Of a stretch of 8,686 nt of DNA, positions 1 to 5,827 are shown in pieces. The stretch covers positions 1 through 8,686 of the forward strand of contig JBFOMC010000162.1 in assembly GCA_040830565.1 (NCBI GenBank), given 5' to 3'. The DNA is from JAFMPW01 sp040830565 (GTDB lineage: Bacteria; Bacteroidota; Bacteroidia; Flavobacteriales; Flavobacteriaceae). How positions within the stretch are numbered: the first letter of the stretch is position 1; every line of letters starts with the position of its first letter. The position numbers and the translations under genes are program-made. The notes beneath the pieces were generated by a model. The model searched no databases and was not told the origin of the DNA. It was given only the letters and a program-made list of their open reading frames with translations.

Positions 1-1
1 C

Positions 2-217
2 ATGACAGCATTGGAAGAAGAGATTCTAAAATTACCTAAACTCCAGAAAATCAGCATCATGGAGCGGATTTGGGCAGATCTGAGTCAAGACGAGGAGCAG
101 ATCGAAATCCCGAGCTGGCACCATGAAGAATTGGAGAGGGCCGAAAAGGGACTGTCAGAAGGAAAAGAGAAATTTGAAGATTGGGACGAAGTTAAGAAGA
201 GGCTTCGAGAAGAATGA
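2..217 (+). CDS. Antitoxin, putative addiction-module component family
   Basis: A 71-residue acidic protein of the 'putative addiction module component' antitoxin family (Unstab_antitox/TIGR02574 type). The family pattern is visible: an N-terminal helix EEEILKLPKLQKISIMERIW (residues 5-24), an SWHHEELERAE segment (38-48) and a C-terminal DWDEVKKRLREE helix. Antitoxins of this family neutralise RelE/ParE-type toxins by direct contact, probably through the C-terminal helix. The start at base 2 matches normal family length, but the ribosome-binding site lies outside the window. The stop overlaps the toxin start by four bases (ATGA), so the two genes are translationally coupled. Its promoter, which such cassettes usually carry, would also be to the left. 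Assignment is from sequence pattern. Confidence 0.85.
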   Translation: MTALEEEILKLPKLQKISIMERIWADLSQDEEQIEIPSWHHEELERAEKGLSEGKEKFEDWDEVKKRLREE

Positions 218-504
218 GGATTAGAATCCTTACGGGTGCATCCCAAAATTTACTAAAAGGTAAGTATTTTTATGAGAGCCAGCAGACTGGCCTGGGAGAT
301 TATTTTCTAGATTCTCTATATTCTGATATCGATTCTTTGATAATATTTGCAGGAATTCATCGGAAAGTACGGGGATATCATTGCATGTTTTCCAAGAGGT
401 TCCCTTACGCAATTTATTACAAGATAGAATCTGAGGAAATCAGAATTTATCGAGTATTGGATTGTAGGCAGGATCCAGAGAATATTATTAAAGCACTAGG
501 TTGA
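214..504 (+). CDS. ParE/RelE-family toxin
   Basis: A 96-residue toxin partner of the antitoxin just upstream, starting at the ATG of an ATGA overlap. The fold signature of the ParE/RelE superfamily is visible: an N-terminal strand (residues 2-6), a helical pair (about 10-45), then strands RKVRGYHCMFSKRFPYAIYY (49-68) and EIRIYRVLDCRQDPENI (75-91), the usual ending for this group. Members act either as mRNA interferases at the ribosome or as gyrase poisons; this sequence alone does not decide which. Length is normal, with no frameshift. The stop lies a few bases before R'' of attC 1, as expected of a cassette gene. TA cassettes are common in large integron arrays, where loss of the cassette is punished by the longer-lived toxin. 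Confidence 0.85.
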   Translation: MRIRILTGASQNLLKGKYFYESQQTGLGDYFLDSLYSDIDSLIIFAGIHRKVRGYHCMFSKRFPYAIYYKIESEEIRIYRVLDCRQDPENIIKALG

Positions 505-511
505 TAGTGTG

Positions 512-613
512 TGCTAACAAGTCGCTGGAGGTGACGCCACTCGCTGACCAGGCTTCGCTCTACGAGCTTCGCCCGGCAAGCGCTCGTGTCGCACCTCAGC
601 TTTAACGTTGGAG
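512..613 (+). repeat. attC site 1 (long form, 102 nt)
   Basis: R'' is TGCTAAC at 512-518, L'' is GCTGGAGGTG at 523-532 and R' is GTTGGAG at 607-613. The terminal region holds an extra hairpin of the form CCaGGCttcGCTC-tac-GAGCttcGCCcGG. R'' predicts that cassette 1 began with GTTAGCA to the left of the window. R' of this site also supplies a GGAG Shine-Dalgarno sequence for the next gene. Confidence 0.95.
610..613 (+). promoter_or_regulatory. Ribosome-binding site within the attC 1 R' box
   Basis: The variable bases of the R' heptamer GTTGGAG form GGAG, seven bases before the ATG at 621. The recombination box thus doubles as the Shine-Dalgarno sequence and decides the start of this gene. It travels with the cassette because TTGGAG lies on the cassette side of the crossover point. 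Confidence 0.75.
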
Positions 614-620
614 AGAACTA

Positions 621-992
621 ATGGATATAGTTATTCCATTTCTAATTCTATTTTTGGCTGGCGGATTATTTGCTGTAGCGATCGGAGCTTCTCGCTACTG
701 CTTTTCAACCAAATCGGTGGATGAATATCCAGACCACATAAGTGTCAAACTCGAATGGGGCGAGGAAATTAGAATCGAGAGAGATGAAGTCATAGGTGTT
801 TATAAGAAATCTTTTAATTGGGTTGCGAACAATCCGTTTCTTATTTTTCGAGGAGCATATTATGGTCAGGCGATACTGCCTAAGTCCCATTATATAATAA
901 TTCATCGTAGAGGCGGATTTTACAACCGACTGATTGTAGAGGAAAACTTATTTAGGAGTCATTTAGATGACAATAATGAGGGAATTTTATAA
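621..992 (+). CDS. Small membrane-anchored protein of unknown function
   Basis: A 123-residue protein that I cannot assign to a family. Residues 3-23 form one hydrophobic helix (starting DIVIPFLILFLAGG), followed by a soluble part of alternating strands: HISVKLEWGEEIRIERDEVIGVYKK (39-63), then an aromatic stretch and SHYIIIHRRGGFYNRLIVEE (88-107). That layout (short TM, then a small beta-rich domain with a DEV/DEI turn) recalls bacterial PH-like domains, but this is only a resemblance. The start is well supported: GGAG in the attC R' box (610-613) is a ribosome-binding site seven bases before the ATG. It is the sole gene of cassette 2, and about 34 non-coding bases separate its stop from attC 2. 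Confidence 0.75.
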   Translation: MDIVIPFLILFLAGGLFAVAIGASRYCFSTKSVDEYPDHISVKLEWGEEIRIERDEVIGVYKKSFNWVANNPFLIFRGAYYGQAILPKSHYIIIHRRGGFYNRLIVEENLFRSHLDDNNEGIL

Positions 993-1026
993 ACGCTTTT
1001 GTGAATTGATGCATACTAGTATTATG

Positions 1027-1095
1027 CTCCAACAAGTCGCTGGAGGTGACGCTACTCGCTGTCGCTCGTAGCGCACCTCAGCTTTAACGTTATGC
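1027..1095 (+). repeat. attC site 2 (short form, 69 nt)
   Basis: R'' is CTCCAAC (1027-1033), the exact reverse complement of the cassette 2 start GTTGGAG. R' is GTTATGC (1089-1095) and contains the start codon of the next gene. The terminal stem pairs perfectly as CGCTAC with GTAGCG, unlike the one-mismatch version in most copies. Confidence 0.95.
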
Positions 1096-1550
1096 AGAAT
1101 AAATACGTAGAAAAAGACGGTTTTAATAAGCGCATTTTTGAGCTAAAGGAGGACCGTATCGAAATTGAGAAGAAGGGTCTTCTAAGCGTAGATTATAAAG
1201 CAACAGTTCTATTAAACGAGTTAAGACTCCCCAAAGATATTGTTTATACACAAAGCCAACTAAACATGCTTTTAGGAGGTGCTCCAGGAGTTATATTTAT
1301 GGGACTTACAATTATGTTCAATGATCCCATTCTTAAAATTTCTAGTATACTTTGGTATTGTTGCTTATTCGGAAGTGTTCTGGGGATGTTTATCGGGTTT
1401 GGACTTGCTAAGAAGAAAATTCATTACGCCTACAAAAATATTTCTGGAGGAATTAGTTTTGATATAGGTGAGATCGGAAACAAAAGAGAAGATTTCGAAC
1501 GCTTCTGTAGCAAAATTGATGACAGAATTACAAATGGAGCAGAGGCATAA
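1092..1550 (+). CDS. Two-helix membrane protein of unknown function
   Basis: A 152-residue protein with a charged N-terminal strand-rich part (residues 12-45, including NKRIFELKEDRIEIEKKGLL), two hydrophobic helices (about 58-76 and 83-105, the second followed by AKKK), and a C-terminal soluble part (110-150) with ISFDIGEIGNKREDFERFC. A soluble domain interrupted by a membrane hairpin is compatible with a PH-like membrane protein, but no family is certain. The ATG lies inside the R' heptamer GTTATGC, so the cassette itself has no room for a ribosome-binding site before it. The coding-like N-terminal segment makes a later start unlikely. The stop TAA lies inside R'' (GCATAAC) of attC 3, so the gene fills the cassette from box to box. 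Confidence 0.78.
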   Translation: MQNKYVEKDGFNKRIFELKEDRIEIEKKGLLSVDYKATVLLNELRLPKDIVYTQSQLNMLLGGAPGVIFMGLTIMFNDPILKISSILWYCCLFGSVLGMFIGFGLAKKKIHYAYKNISGGISFDIGEIGNKREDFERFCSKIDDRITNGAEA

Positions 1551-1613
1551 CAAGTCGCTGGAGGTGACGCCCCTCGCTGACGCTCGTGTCGCACCTCAGC
1601 TTTAACGTTAGAT
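1545..1613 (+). repeat. attC site 3 (short form, 69 nt)
   Basis: R'' is GCATAAC (1545-1551), complementary to the cassette 3 start GTTATGC. R' is GTTAGAT (1607-1613). The R'' box contains the TAA stop of the preceding gene. In this copy the terminal arm reads CGCCCCTCGC where most copies have CGCCACTCGC. Confidence 0.95.
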
Positions 1614-1620
1614 ATACTTT

Positions 1621-2208
1621 ATGGAAATTATTATTCCGTGGTTGATGGCAATGTTGCCCCTGACAATTAGTCCGGGTCCTGCGAACACTATGTATGCGGC
1701 ATCTGGAGCGGCCTTTGGTTGGAAGAAGACAATTCCCCTTTGGTTTGGTATAAATTGCGTCTGTATTCTTCAGACATTATTAATCGGAATAGGTTTAGGA
1801 GAAGCATTGTTCAGATACCCAGCTATCGCCGATTTGTTTAAGTATGCTGGAATTACATTTATGGTGTATTTGGCTTACCGATTTATAAGAAGTACTGGAA
1901 TCAAAGAAGGAGAAGCCGAACCCCTGAACTTTAAAGATGGAGCAATTTTAGAATTCTTGAATTTCAAGTTTCTGATGATCCCAACCGTAATGTACACTCA
2001 GTTCCTGGATCCTGAATCTTCAAAATGGCTTCAAGTATTAATATTAGGCCTGGGACTAAATTTATTAAATATGAGCGGTCACTGGGTTTGGATTATTGCA
2101 GGCAATTCTCTAACGAAAATATTCCAATCCAACAGAGCTATGAAAATCCAAGGCTATATTTTTGGAGGTATGTTACTGGTTGTAGCAATTTGGATGGGAT
2201 TAAGTTAA
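1621..2208 (+). CDS. LysE/RhtB-family exporter
   Basis: A 195-residue inner-membrane protein of the LysE/RhtB translocator family, which exports amino acids or related small molecules out of the cytoplasm. The hallmark SPGPANT motif is at residues 17-23 at the end of the first helix. A second conserved region, LNFKFLMIP (113-121), replaces the usual N-P-K-A motif, and the last helix ends GGMLLVVAIWMGLS (182-195). About six hydrophobic helices are visible, and the length is close to the usual 195-210. The substrate cannot be read from sequence. The only gene of cassette 4, it begins eight bases after R' without an obvious ribosome-binding site and ends a few bases before attC 4. The second conserved region lacks the usual proline (LNFKF rather than N-P-K), so this is a divergent member. 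Confidence 0.88.
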   Translation: MEIIIPWLMAMLPLTISPGPANTMYAASGAAFGWKKTIPLWFGINCVCILQTLLIGIGLGEALFRYPAIADLFKYAGITFMVYLAYRFIRSTGIKEGEAEPLNFKDGAILEFLNFKFLMIPTVMYTQFLDPESSKWLQVLILGLGLNLLNMSGHWVWIIAGNSLTKIFQSNRAMKIQGYIFGGMLLVVAIWMGLS

Positions 2209-2214
2209 TTAATG

Positions 2215-2281
2215 ATCTAACAAGTCGCTGGAGGTGACGCCACTCGCTGACGCTCGGGCGCACCTCAGCTTTACGTTGGAT
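2215..2281 (+). repeat. attC site 4 (short form, 67 nt)
   Basis: R'' is ATCTAAC (2215-2221), complementary to the cassette 4 start GTTAGAT. R' is GTTGGAT (2275-2281). This copy reads CTTTACGTT instead of CTTTAACGTT and GGGCG instead of GTGTCG on the right arm. The missing bases open the third reading frame through the site. Confidence 0.95.
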
Positions 2282-2290
2282 AGATTTCTT

Positions 2291-2863
2291 ATGAAGACTC
2301 CGTTAAGTATTCTAATGCTAATTTTCCTTGGGATAAACTTAGCACATGGTGGCACAAAATTGAGTATCGAGGACACCGTAATTAAAATTGTTCATGATAC
2401 AGAAAGTTTGGTATACTATAAGTCTAGGCGTTCCTCTGATTTGAAGAATTGGAATCCTACTTGGATGCCAGAATTCCTTGGGACTGGAACAGAGCAAAGT
2501 ATTCTAACATTATATCCCACCACGACATTGGAAAAATTAAATTTCTTTGTCCAAGTAGAAAAGGGAGATCCTTTTCAGGCATTTGACCCTGATGATCATC
2601 CACCAATTCCAATACTAAAGTATGCTCCTGCTTACCCAACGGATTTGTTCGAGCAAGGGATTGAAGGGACGGTTACAGCTTTATTCGTGGTTAGCAAAGA
2701 GGGAAAGGTTAGCAATATAGAAATAGAGAGTACACCAGATGCGAGATTTAATGATGCTGTCACCTTCGTTTTAAAGTTTTGGAGATTTTACCCTGCAGAA
2801 ATTAATGGAGAGAAAGTTAACGTCCGAGTGAGGTTGCCAATTCCATTTAAAATAATGAAATGA
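2291..2863 (+). CDS. Exported protein with TonB C-terminal-like domain
   Basis: A 190-residue protein. Residues 1-20 (MKTPLSILMLIFLGINLAHG) are a signal peptide or N-terminal anchor. Residues 42-92 contain SSDLKNWNPT and FLGTGT, then FFVQVE, a pattern I associate with exported proteins of the Verrucomicrobia/Planctomycetes group. Residues 110-187 match the TonB_C domain: YAPAYPTDLFEQGIEGTVTA, then FVVSKEGKVSNIEIE, then FWRFYPAEINGEKVNVRV. TonB normally couples the inner-membrane proton gradient to outer-membrane receptors, but no ExbB/ExbD, proline-rich linker or receptor is here, so energy transduction is unproven. The frame is open upstream into attC 4, but the start at 2291 gives the signal peptide directly and follows a GGATAG ribosome-binding candidate. 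The stop TGA overlaps R'' of attC 5 by one base. Confidence 0.82.
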   Translation: MKTPLSILMLIFLGINLAHGGTKLSIEDTVIKIVHDTESLVYYKSRRSSDLKNWNPTWMPEFLGTGTEQSILTLYPTTTLEKLNFFVQVEKGDPFQAFDPDDHPPIPILKYAPAYPTDLFEQGIEGTVTALFVVSKEGKVSNIEIESTPDARFNDAVTFVLKFWRFYPAEINGEKVNVRVRLPIPFKIMK

Positions 2864-2931
2864 TCCAACAAGTCGCTGGAGGTGACGCCACTCGCTGTCG
2901 CTCGTGTCGCACCTCAGCTTTAACGTTCGAT
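2863..2931 (+). repeat. attC site 5 (short form, 69 nt)
   Basis: R'' is ATCCAAC (2863-2869), complementary to the cassette 5 start GTTGGAT. R' is GTTCGAT (2925-2931). CGCTGTCGC replaces CGCTGACGC at the loop, which removes one stop codon and leaves a reading frame open from the end of cassette 5 into cassette 6. Confidence 0.95.
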
Positions 2932-2937
2932 GGTAAG

Positions 2938-3366
2938 ATGAAGCACACATTAAGTATTGTTCTTTTGACTCTATTTTTTGGAATTTGCATAGCGACTACG
3001 GATTCTTCAAAAGAGCAGCATGTATATTTCCAGAAGGAACTTATTGGAACAATTTATGAAATGGAGAATGTAGATTTACCGCCTCAACCAGTTTTCAGGC
3101 ATTCTCCTAAGTATCCAAAGGTAATAGAAAGAAAAGTATTGGATTTTCAGAATAAGCATGGATATCCACCAGCTGCAGCTTTCATATTTATTGTAAGCAA
3201 AGAGGGAACAGTATCGAATATCATATTTGAGCGACCGGACATGAAGGAAACTATTCCATACTGGGTAGAAGCTTTTAAAAAATGGGAATTTAAACCTGCC
3301 CAAATTGATGGGAAACCAGTTAATGTTAGAATGAGAATACCTGTGATGAGGAGACCGACGAAATGA
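2938..3366 (+). CDS. Exported protein with TonB C-terminal-like domain (second copy)
   Basis: A 142-residue protein. Residues 1-20 (MKHTLSIVLLTLFFGICIAT) form a signal sequence; the Cys at 17 in FFGIC might serve as a relaxed lipobox, but this is uncertain. Residues 52-136 match TonB_C: HSPKYPKVIE, then FIFIVSKEGTVSNIIFE, then FKKWEFKPAQIDGKPVNVRM. The domain is closest to the preceding cassette's product (shared VSKEG-VSNI and the NG/DG-V-NVR ending), but the middle region found there is missing here. The two are therefore diverged relatives rather than a fresh duplication. The start was chosen at the ATG following GGTAAG; the open frame upstream is attC sequence. The stop TGA overlaps R'' of attC 6 by one base. 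No ExbB/ExbD partner is present. Confidence 0.82.
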   Translation: MKHTLSIVLLTLFFGICIATTDSSKEQHVYFQKELIGTIYEMENVDLPPQPVFRHSPKYPKVIERKVLDFQNKHGYPPAAAFIFIVSKEGTVSNIIFERPDMKETIPYWVEAFKKWEFKPAQIDGKPVNVRMRIPVMRRPTK

Positions 3367-3434
3367 TCGAACAAGCCGCTGGAGGTGACGCCACTCGCTG
3401 GCGCTCGTGTCGCACCTCAGCTTTAACGTTGTGC
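3366..3434 (+). repeat. attC site 6 (short form, 69 nt)
   Basis: R'' is ATCGAAC (3366-3372), complementary to the cassette 6 start GTTCGAT. R' is GTTGTGC (3428-3434), holding the GTG start of the next gene. The spacer after R'' is AAGCC rather than AAGTC, and the loop reads CGCTGGCGC. Confidence 0.95.
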
Positions 3435-4036
3435 AGTCTAAAAGGTACATTATTACTACTTCTATTATTCTTGTCCTCGTATCGGCGGCACTACTTTTTC
3501 TGGGACCGATTATAGGGAATCGAGTTGCATTTATATCAAGGATACCAACCACAGAAGGATTTCAGCATAGACTTCAAGACGCCACAGGTTTCGAGATTCT
3601 AGCAACGGAATCTTCACCTCATATTAATTACGATGCAGCAAGATTTGTCCGAGAGGTTCAATCCGAAGCAGTTTTGTACGAAAACAGAAATCCTGAAGAA
3701 GTTAGAGAATTTATTTCACTATTCATATTAGAGGATCCAGAGGTAGAAACATCTTTTTGGAAACTAGATAGTGAATATATTGGGGAGATGTGTCTCTGTA
3801 GAGGAACTGTTGAATTCAAATTTTATCAAGGAACGGAAATTTTAGGTTCTATTTCATTCCACCATGGTGAGACAATTAGATGGAGTGATAGATCGTGGTA
3901 CACGGATGCGTACCTTACAAAGAATTCTGTGGAAGGTATATTCTTATGGCTCTCGTCACATGGATTTCCTCAATTACAAGAATGGACAGAATATGAATGG
4001 GCACAACAAGTCGCTGGAGGTGACGCCACTCGCTGA
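3431..4036 (+). CDS. Membrane-anchored protein with CxC...HHG...RW motif; C-terminus encoded by attC
   Basis: A 201-residue protein with one N-terminal membrane helix (residues 8-30) and a soluble domain of about 165 residues. The most distinctive part is MCLCRGTVEFKFYQGTEI (120-137), then SFHHGETIRW (142-151) and LWLSSHGFP (172-180). I recall this C-x-C-x-G, HHG-x-x-[IL]RW, WL-x-x-HG pattern from uncharacterised proteins of Planctomycetes and Verrucomicrobia but know no function. The start is GTG at 3431, inside the R' box, at the same place as the ATG of cassette 3. An alternative GTG at 3407 would put attC sequence into the protein and is less likely. There is no stop in the cassette body: the last ten residues (QQVAGGDATR) come from attC 7. 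Confidence 0.72.
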   Translation: MQSKRYIITTSIILVLVSAALLFLGPIIGNRVAFISRIPTTEGFQHRLQDATGFEILATESSPHINYDAARFVREVQSEAVLYENRNPEEVREFISLFILEDPEVETSFWKLDSEYIGEMCLCRGTVEFKFYQGTEILGSISFHHGETIRWSDRSWYTDAYLTKNSVEGIFLWLSSHGFPQLQEWTEYEWAQQVAGGDATR

Positions 4037-4069
4037 CGCTCGTGCCGCACCTCAGCTTTAACGTTAGAT
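4001..4069 (+). repeat. attC site 7 (short form, 69 nt)
   Basis: R'' is GCACAAC (4001-4007), complementary to the cassette 7 start GTTGTGC. R' is GTTAGAT (4063-4069). The left part is translated as the C-terminal tail of the preceding gene and supplies its TGA stop at 4034-4036. Confidence 0.95.
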
Positions 4070-4095
4070 AGAATTGCGAAAAGGAACTAGTTCTT

Positions 4096-4356
4096 ATGCC
4101 CATAGAATTAACCAAGGAAGAAATCGAGGATATCATTCCTTCAATAAAGAAATATATTAAGGAAGAGTTTGAAGAGGAGATTGGAGACCTTAAAGCGAAA
4201 CTATTGCTAAATTATTTCCTGAAGGAAATTGGCCCTTACGCATATAATAAGGGAGTCAAAGATGCAGAATCATTCTTTAGGACAAAATTAGAAGATCTCC
4301 AGGGAAGTTGCTACGAATTTGAACTGACCTATTGGCATGATAAGAAGAAATCATGA
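4096..4356 (+). CDS. DUF2164 family protein
   Basis: An 86-residue, highly charged, mostly helical protein. It matches the DUF2164 family along its length: IELTKEEIEDIIPSIKKYI near the N-terminus, EEFEEEIGDLKAKLLLNYFL in the middle (residues 18-42), then the most conserved part KEIGPYAYNKGVKDAESFF (43-61) and a closing KLEDLQGSCYEFE. The family has no established role that I can name; its members are small cytoplasmic proteins. Length is typical of the family. The start at 4096 has AAGGA about eleven bases upstream, slightly far but usable. It is the sole gene of the 355-bp cassette 8, and its TGA stop shares its last base with R'' of attC 8. Confidence 0.85.
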   Translation: MPIELTKEEIEDIIPSIKKYIKEEFEEEIGDLKAKLLLNYFLKEIGPYAYNKGVKDAESFFRTKLEDLQGSCYEFELTYWHDKKKS

Positions 4357-4424
4357 TCTAACAAGTCGCTGGAGGTGACGCTACTCGCTGTCGCTCGTAG
4401 CGCACCTCAGCTTTAACGTTAGGC
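4356..4424 (+). repeat. attC site 8 (short form, 69 nt)
   Basis: R'' is ATCTAAC (4356-4362), complementary to the cassette 8 start GTTAGAT. R' is GTTAGGC (4418-4424). The terminal stem is the same perfect CGCTAC/GTAGCG variant as in attC 2, although the two cassettes are unrelated. Confidence 0.95.
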
Positions 4425-4427
4425 AGT

Positions 4428-4853
4428 ATGAATACTTTAAGAGTAATTTGCTGGATATCTTTATTAAGTTCTATGGTTGTTTTGCCGCTGTTTTTCATTG
4501 GGCAACGGAAGGAAACTATTAATGTGAGCAAAACAATGGCGCTCGAATCATTTGAGTTAACTGGAACAGAATTTAAGGAATATTATTTTAAAAGACTAAC
4601 CTATGCGTATGAACTGGAGGGAAGATTAGGAAAAAGGGAAAATAAATTATTTCAGGAGGAAATAAATTTTCTAAAAACATGGAATAAGAAGAATCCTGAG
4701 ATGCAAATTCCCATCGATGATTCTCACCGGCGTCATTTTGGCGGTGCATTCGATGTTTTGGTGATGAATCCAGAATTGCAGGATTTAGTTTATGTAGAGA
4801 AAATGATAGCTCGATTTGAAACAGAATTGGGCCTAACAAGTCGCTGGAGGTGA
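4428..4853 (+). CDS. Single-pass membrane protein, unknown function; stop inside attC
   Basis: A 141-residue protein without a recognised family. Residues 4-24 form one membrane helix or signal anchor (TLRVICWISLLSSMVVLPLF is its approximate extent), followed by QRKE. The remainder is charged and largely helical, with LEGRLGKRENKLFQEEINFL (62-81) and a histidine/arginine patch DDSHRRHFGGAF (97-108). The ATG is four bases after R'; the only weak ribosome-binding candidate overlaps R' (GGCAG). The cassette provides no stop before attC. The frame continues through R'' as GLTSRWR and stops at the TGA of GGAGGTGA in attC 9. The same TSRWR ending occurs on the cassette 11 protein. A real gene is likely from its length and codon pattern; function is unknown. 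Confidence 0.7.
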   Translation: MNTLRVICWISLLSSMVVLPLFFIGQRKETINVSKTMALESFELTGTEFKEYYFKRLTYAYELEGRLGKRENKLFQEEINFLKTWNKKNPEMQIPIDDSHRRHFGGAFDVLVMNPELQDLVYVEKMIARFETELGLTSRWR

Positions 4854-4931
4854 CGCCACTCGCTGAGCCTCCTTCGCCCTACGGGCTACGGAGCCCTCGC
4901 GCTCGTGTCGCACCTCAGCTTTACGTTGGAG
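4831..4931 (+). repeat. attC site 9 (long form, 101 nt)
   Basis: R'' is GCCTAAC (4831-4837), complementary to the cassette 9 start GTTAGGC. R' is GTTGGAG (4925-4931) and supplies GGAG as ribosome-binding site for the next gene. An extra hairpin built on GCCC-tac-GGGC is inserted in the terminal loop. The right end reads CTTTACGTT, one A shorter than usual. Confidence 0.95.
4928..4931 (+). promoter_or_regulatory. Ribosome-binding site within the attC 9 R' box
   Basis: The R' heptamer GTTGGAG again provides GGAG, five bases before the ATG at 4937. This supports 4937 over the upstream open-frame ATG at 4850, which lies inside attC. Cassettes 2 and 10 share this arrangement and nearly the same leader. 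Confidence 0.75.
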
Positions 4932-4936
4932 AGACT

Positions 4937-5392
4937 ATGTTAATCGAAATTAATCCTAGTGATCTACCACTAATCGAAGGAACCTATAAGCCATCAAAGT
5001 TGAGGAAAATTGTTTCAGGGTTGGCGAGCGTGATTAGTATATTCGCAGTGGTCTATGGACTTGTTTCTTTAACTTGGATCGGACCAGATTTATTAGACGT
5101 TGTGCTCATATTTTTAATTGCAGTCGGTGCGCTTCCGGTCGGTGTGCTCACCTACGGAGGGAAAATTATAGTAGGAGAATCCTCAATTAAGATTGAATTC
5201 TTTTTCGGACTGAAAAGATACAAATATAAAATTGATGAAATAAAAGCTATTACCCTTTTGAACGATAATCAAAAATTTACTCCGCTCACAATTTATCAAG
5301 AAGGCATGATATATCCGATGCCAGCGAATAAAGAGTTCATTGATAGGGTATTATTGCTCCAACAAGTCGCTGGAGGTGACGCCACTCGCTGA
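4937..5392 (+). CDS. Two-helix membrane protein, possibly PH-like; C-terminus encoded by attC
   Basis: A 151-residue protein. A short cytoplasmic-looking N-terminus is followed by two hydrophobic helices (about residues 24-46 and 51-73) and a small strand-rich domain, GGKIIVGESSIKIEFFFGLK (74-93), KYKIDEIKAITLL (96-108) and a closing helix NKEFIDRVLLL (131-141). Two helices followed by a domain with an I-D-E-I turn and a terminal helix is the layout of bacterial PH-like membrane proteins; I give this as a possibility only. The start at 4937 follows GGAGAG in the R' box at good spacing. The frame stays open upstream to 4850, but that stretch is attC. The last ten residues (QQVAGGDATR) are read from attC 10, as in cassettes 7 and 12. 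Confidence 0.75.
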   Translation: MLIEINPSDLPLIEGTYKPSKLRKIVSGLASVISIFAVVYGLVSLTWIGPDLLDVVLIFLIAVGALPVGVLTYGGKIIVGESSIKIEFFFGLKRYKYKIDEIKAITLLNDNQKFTPLTIYQEGMIYPMPANKEFIDRVLLLQQVAGGDATR

Positions 5393-5460
5393 CGCCCATG
5401 CTTCGCCCTTCGGGCTTCGCAGGGCACAGCTCGTGTCGCACCTCAGCTTTAACGTTCGGT
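5357..5460 (+). repeat. attC site 10 (long form, 104 nt)
   Basis: R'' is CTCCAAC (5357-5363), complementary to the cassette 10 start GTTGGAG. R' is GTTCGGT (5454-5460). The extra hairpin reads GCCCaTGCttcGCCC-ttc-GGGCttcGCAgGGC. The TGA at 5390-5392 ends the preceding gene. Confidence 0.95.
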
Positions 5461-5466
5461 GATATT

Positions 5467-5745
5467 ATGAAGCAAAAATATTGGAGTTTTCCCATGCGAA
5501 TATTTTGGTGGGCCCTAATTATTATTTGCAGCTTAACTCTAATTATTATTCTAGGTTGGTTTGTGTGGGAGTTGGTAGTTTCTGGAACACCGGATTATGA
5601 GATAATTTATTTATCAATTATGCTAGGAATAGTAGTCTGGTGCCTAATAGATACTGTGAAAAATCCAAAGTATTGGATACAACGATTGGGGAAATTTAAT
5701 TTTAAAAGAAATCTTGAAAATGACCGAACAAGTCGCTGGAGGTGA
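5467..5745 (+). CDS. Small two-helix membrane protein, unknown function; stop inside attC
   Basis: A 92-residue protein, the only gene of the smallest cassette (331 bp). Two hydrophobic helices are clear: residues 11-34 (beginning RIFWWALIIICSLTLIIILG) and 44-64 (beginning YEIIYLSIMLGIVVWCLID), separated by a short polar loop containing SGTPDYE. A basic C-terminal tail (KNPKYWIQRLGKFNFKRN, 66-83) should lie in the cytoplasm by the positive-inside rule. The start was placed at the ATG at 5467, six bases after R'; the open frame back to 5398 is attC sequence. There is no stop before attC 11. The protein ends with DRTSRWR at the TGA in GGAGGTGA, sharing its tail with cassette 9. No family recognised. 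Confidence 0.68.
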   Translation: MKQKYWSFPMRIFWWALIIICSLTLIIILGWFVWELVVSGTPDYEIIYLSIMLGIVVWCLIDTVKNPKYWIQRLGKFNFKRNLENDRTSRWR

Positions 5746-5791
5746 CGCCACTCGCTGACGCTCGCGGCGCACCTCAGCTTTAACGTTCAAC
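5723..5791 (+). repeat. attC site 11 (short form, 69 nt)
   Basis: R'' is ACCGAAC (5723-5729), complementary to the cassette 11 start GTTCGGT. R' is GTTCAAC (5785-5791). The right arm reads GCGGCG, which pairs with CGCCAC at five of six positions, and is another variant of the inner stem. Confidence 0.95.
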
Positions 5792-5827
5792 ATAGTCGAG
5801 AAGTAACCAGGATTTATTAATCTAGCT

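Noticed and set aside
512..613. attC hairpins as intrinsic transcription terminators
   Set aside because: Stems are G+C-rich but are not followed by a T run on either strand; known attC function explains them.
2025..2237. Second + strand reading frame within the LysE-like gene
   Set aside because: Overlaps a clear transporter gene in another frame and resembles no family.
2291..3366. Functional TonB energy-transduction operon
   Set aside because: No ExbB, ExbD, receptor or proline-rich linker, and the two genes are in separate cassettes.
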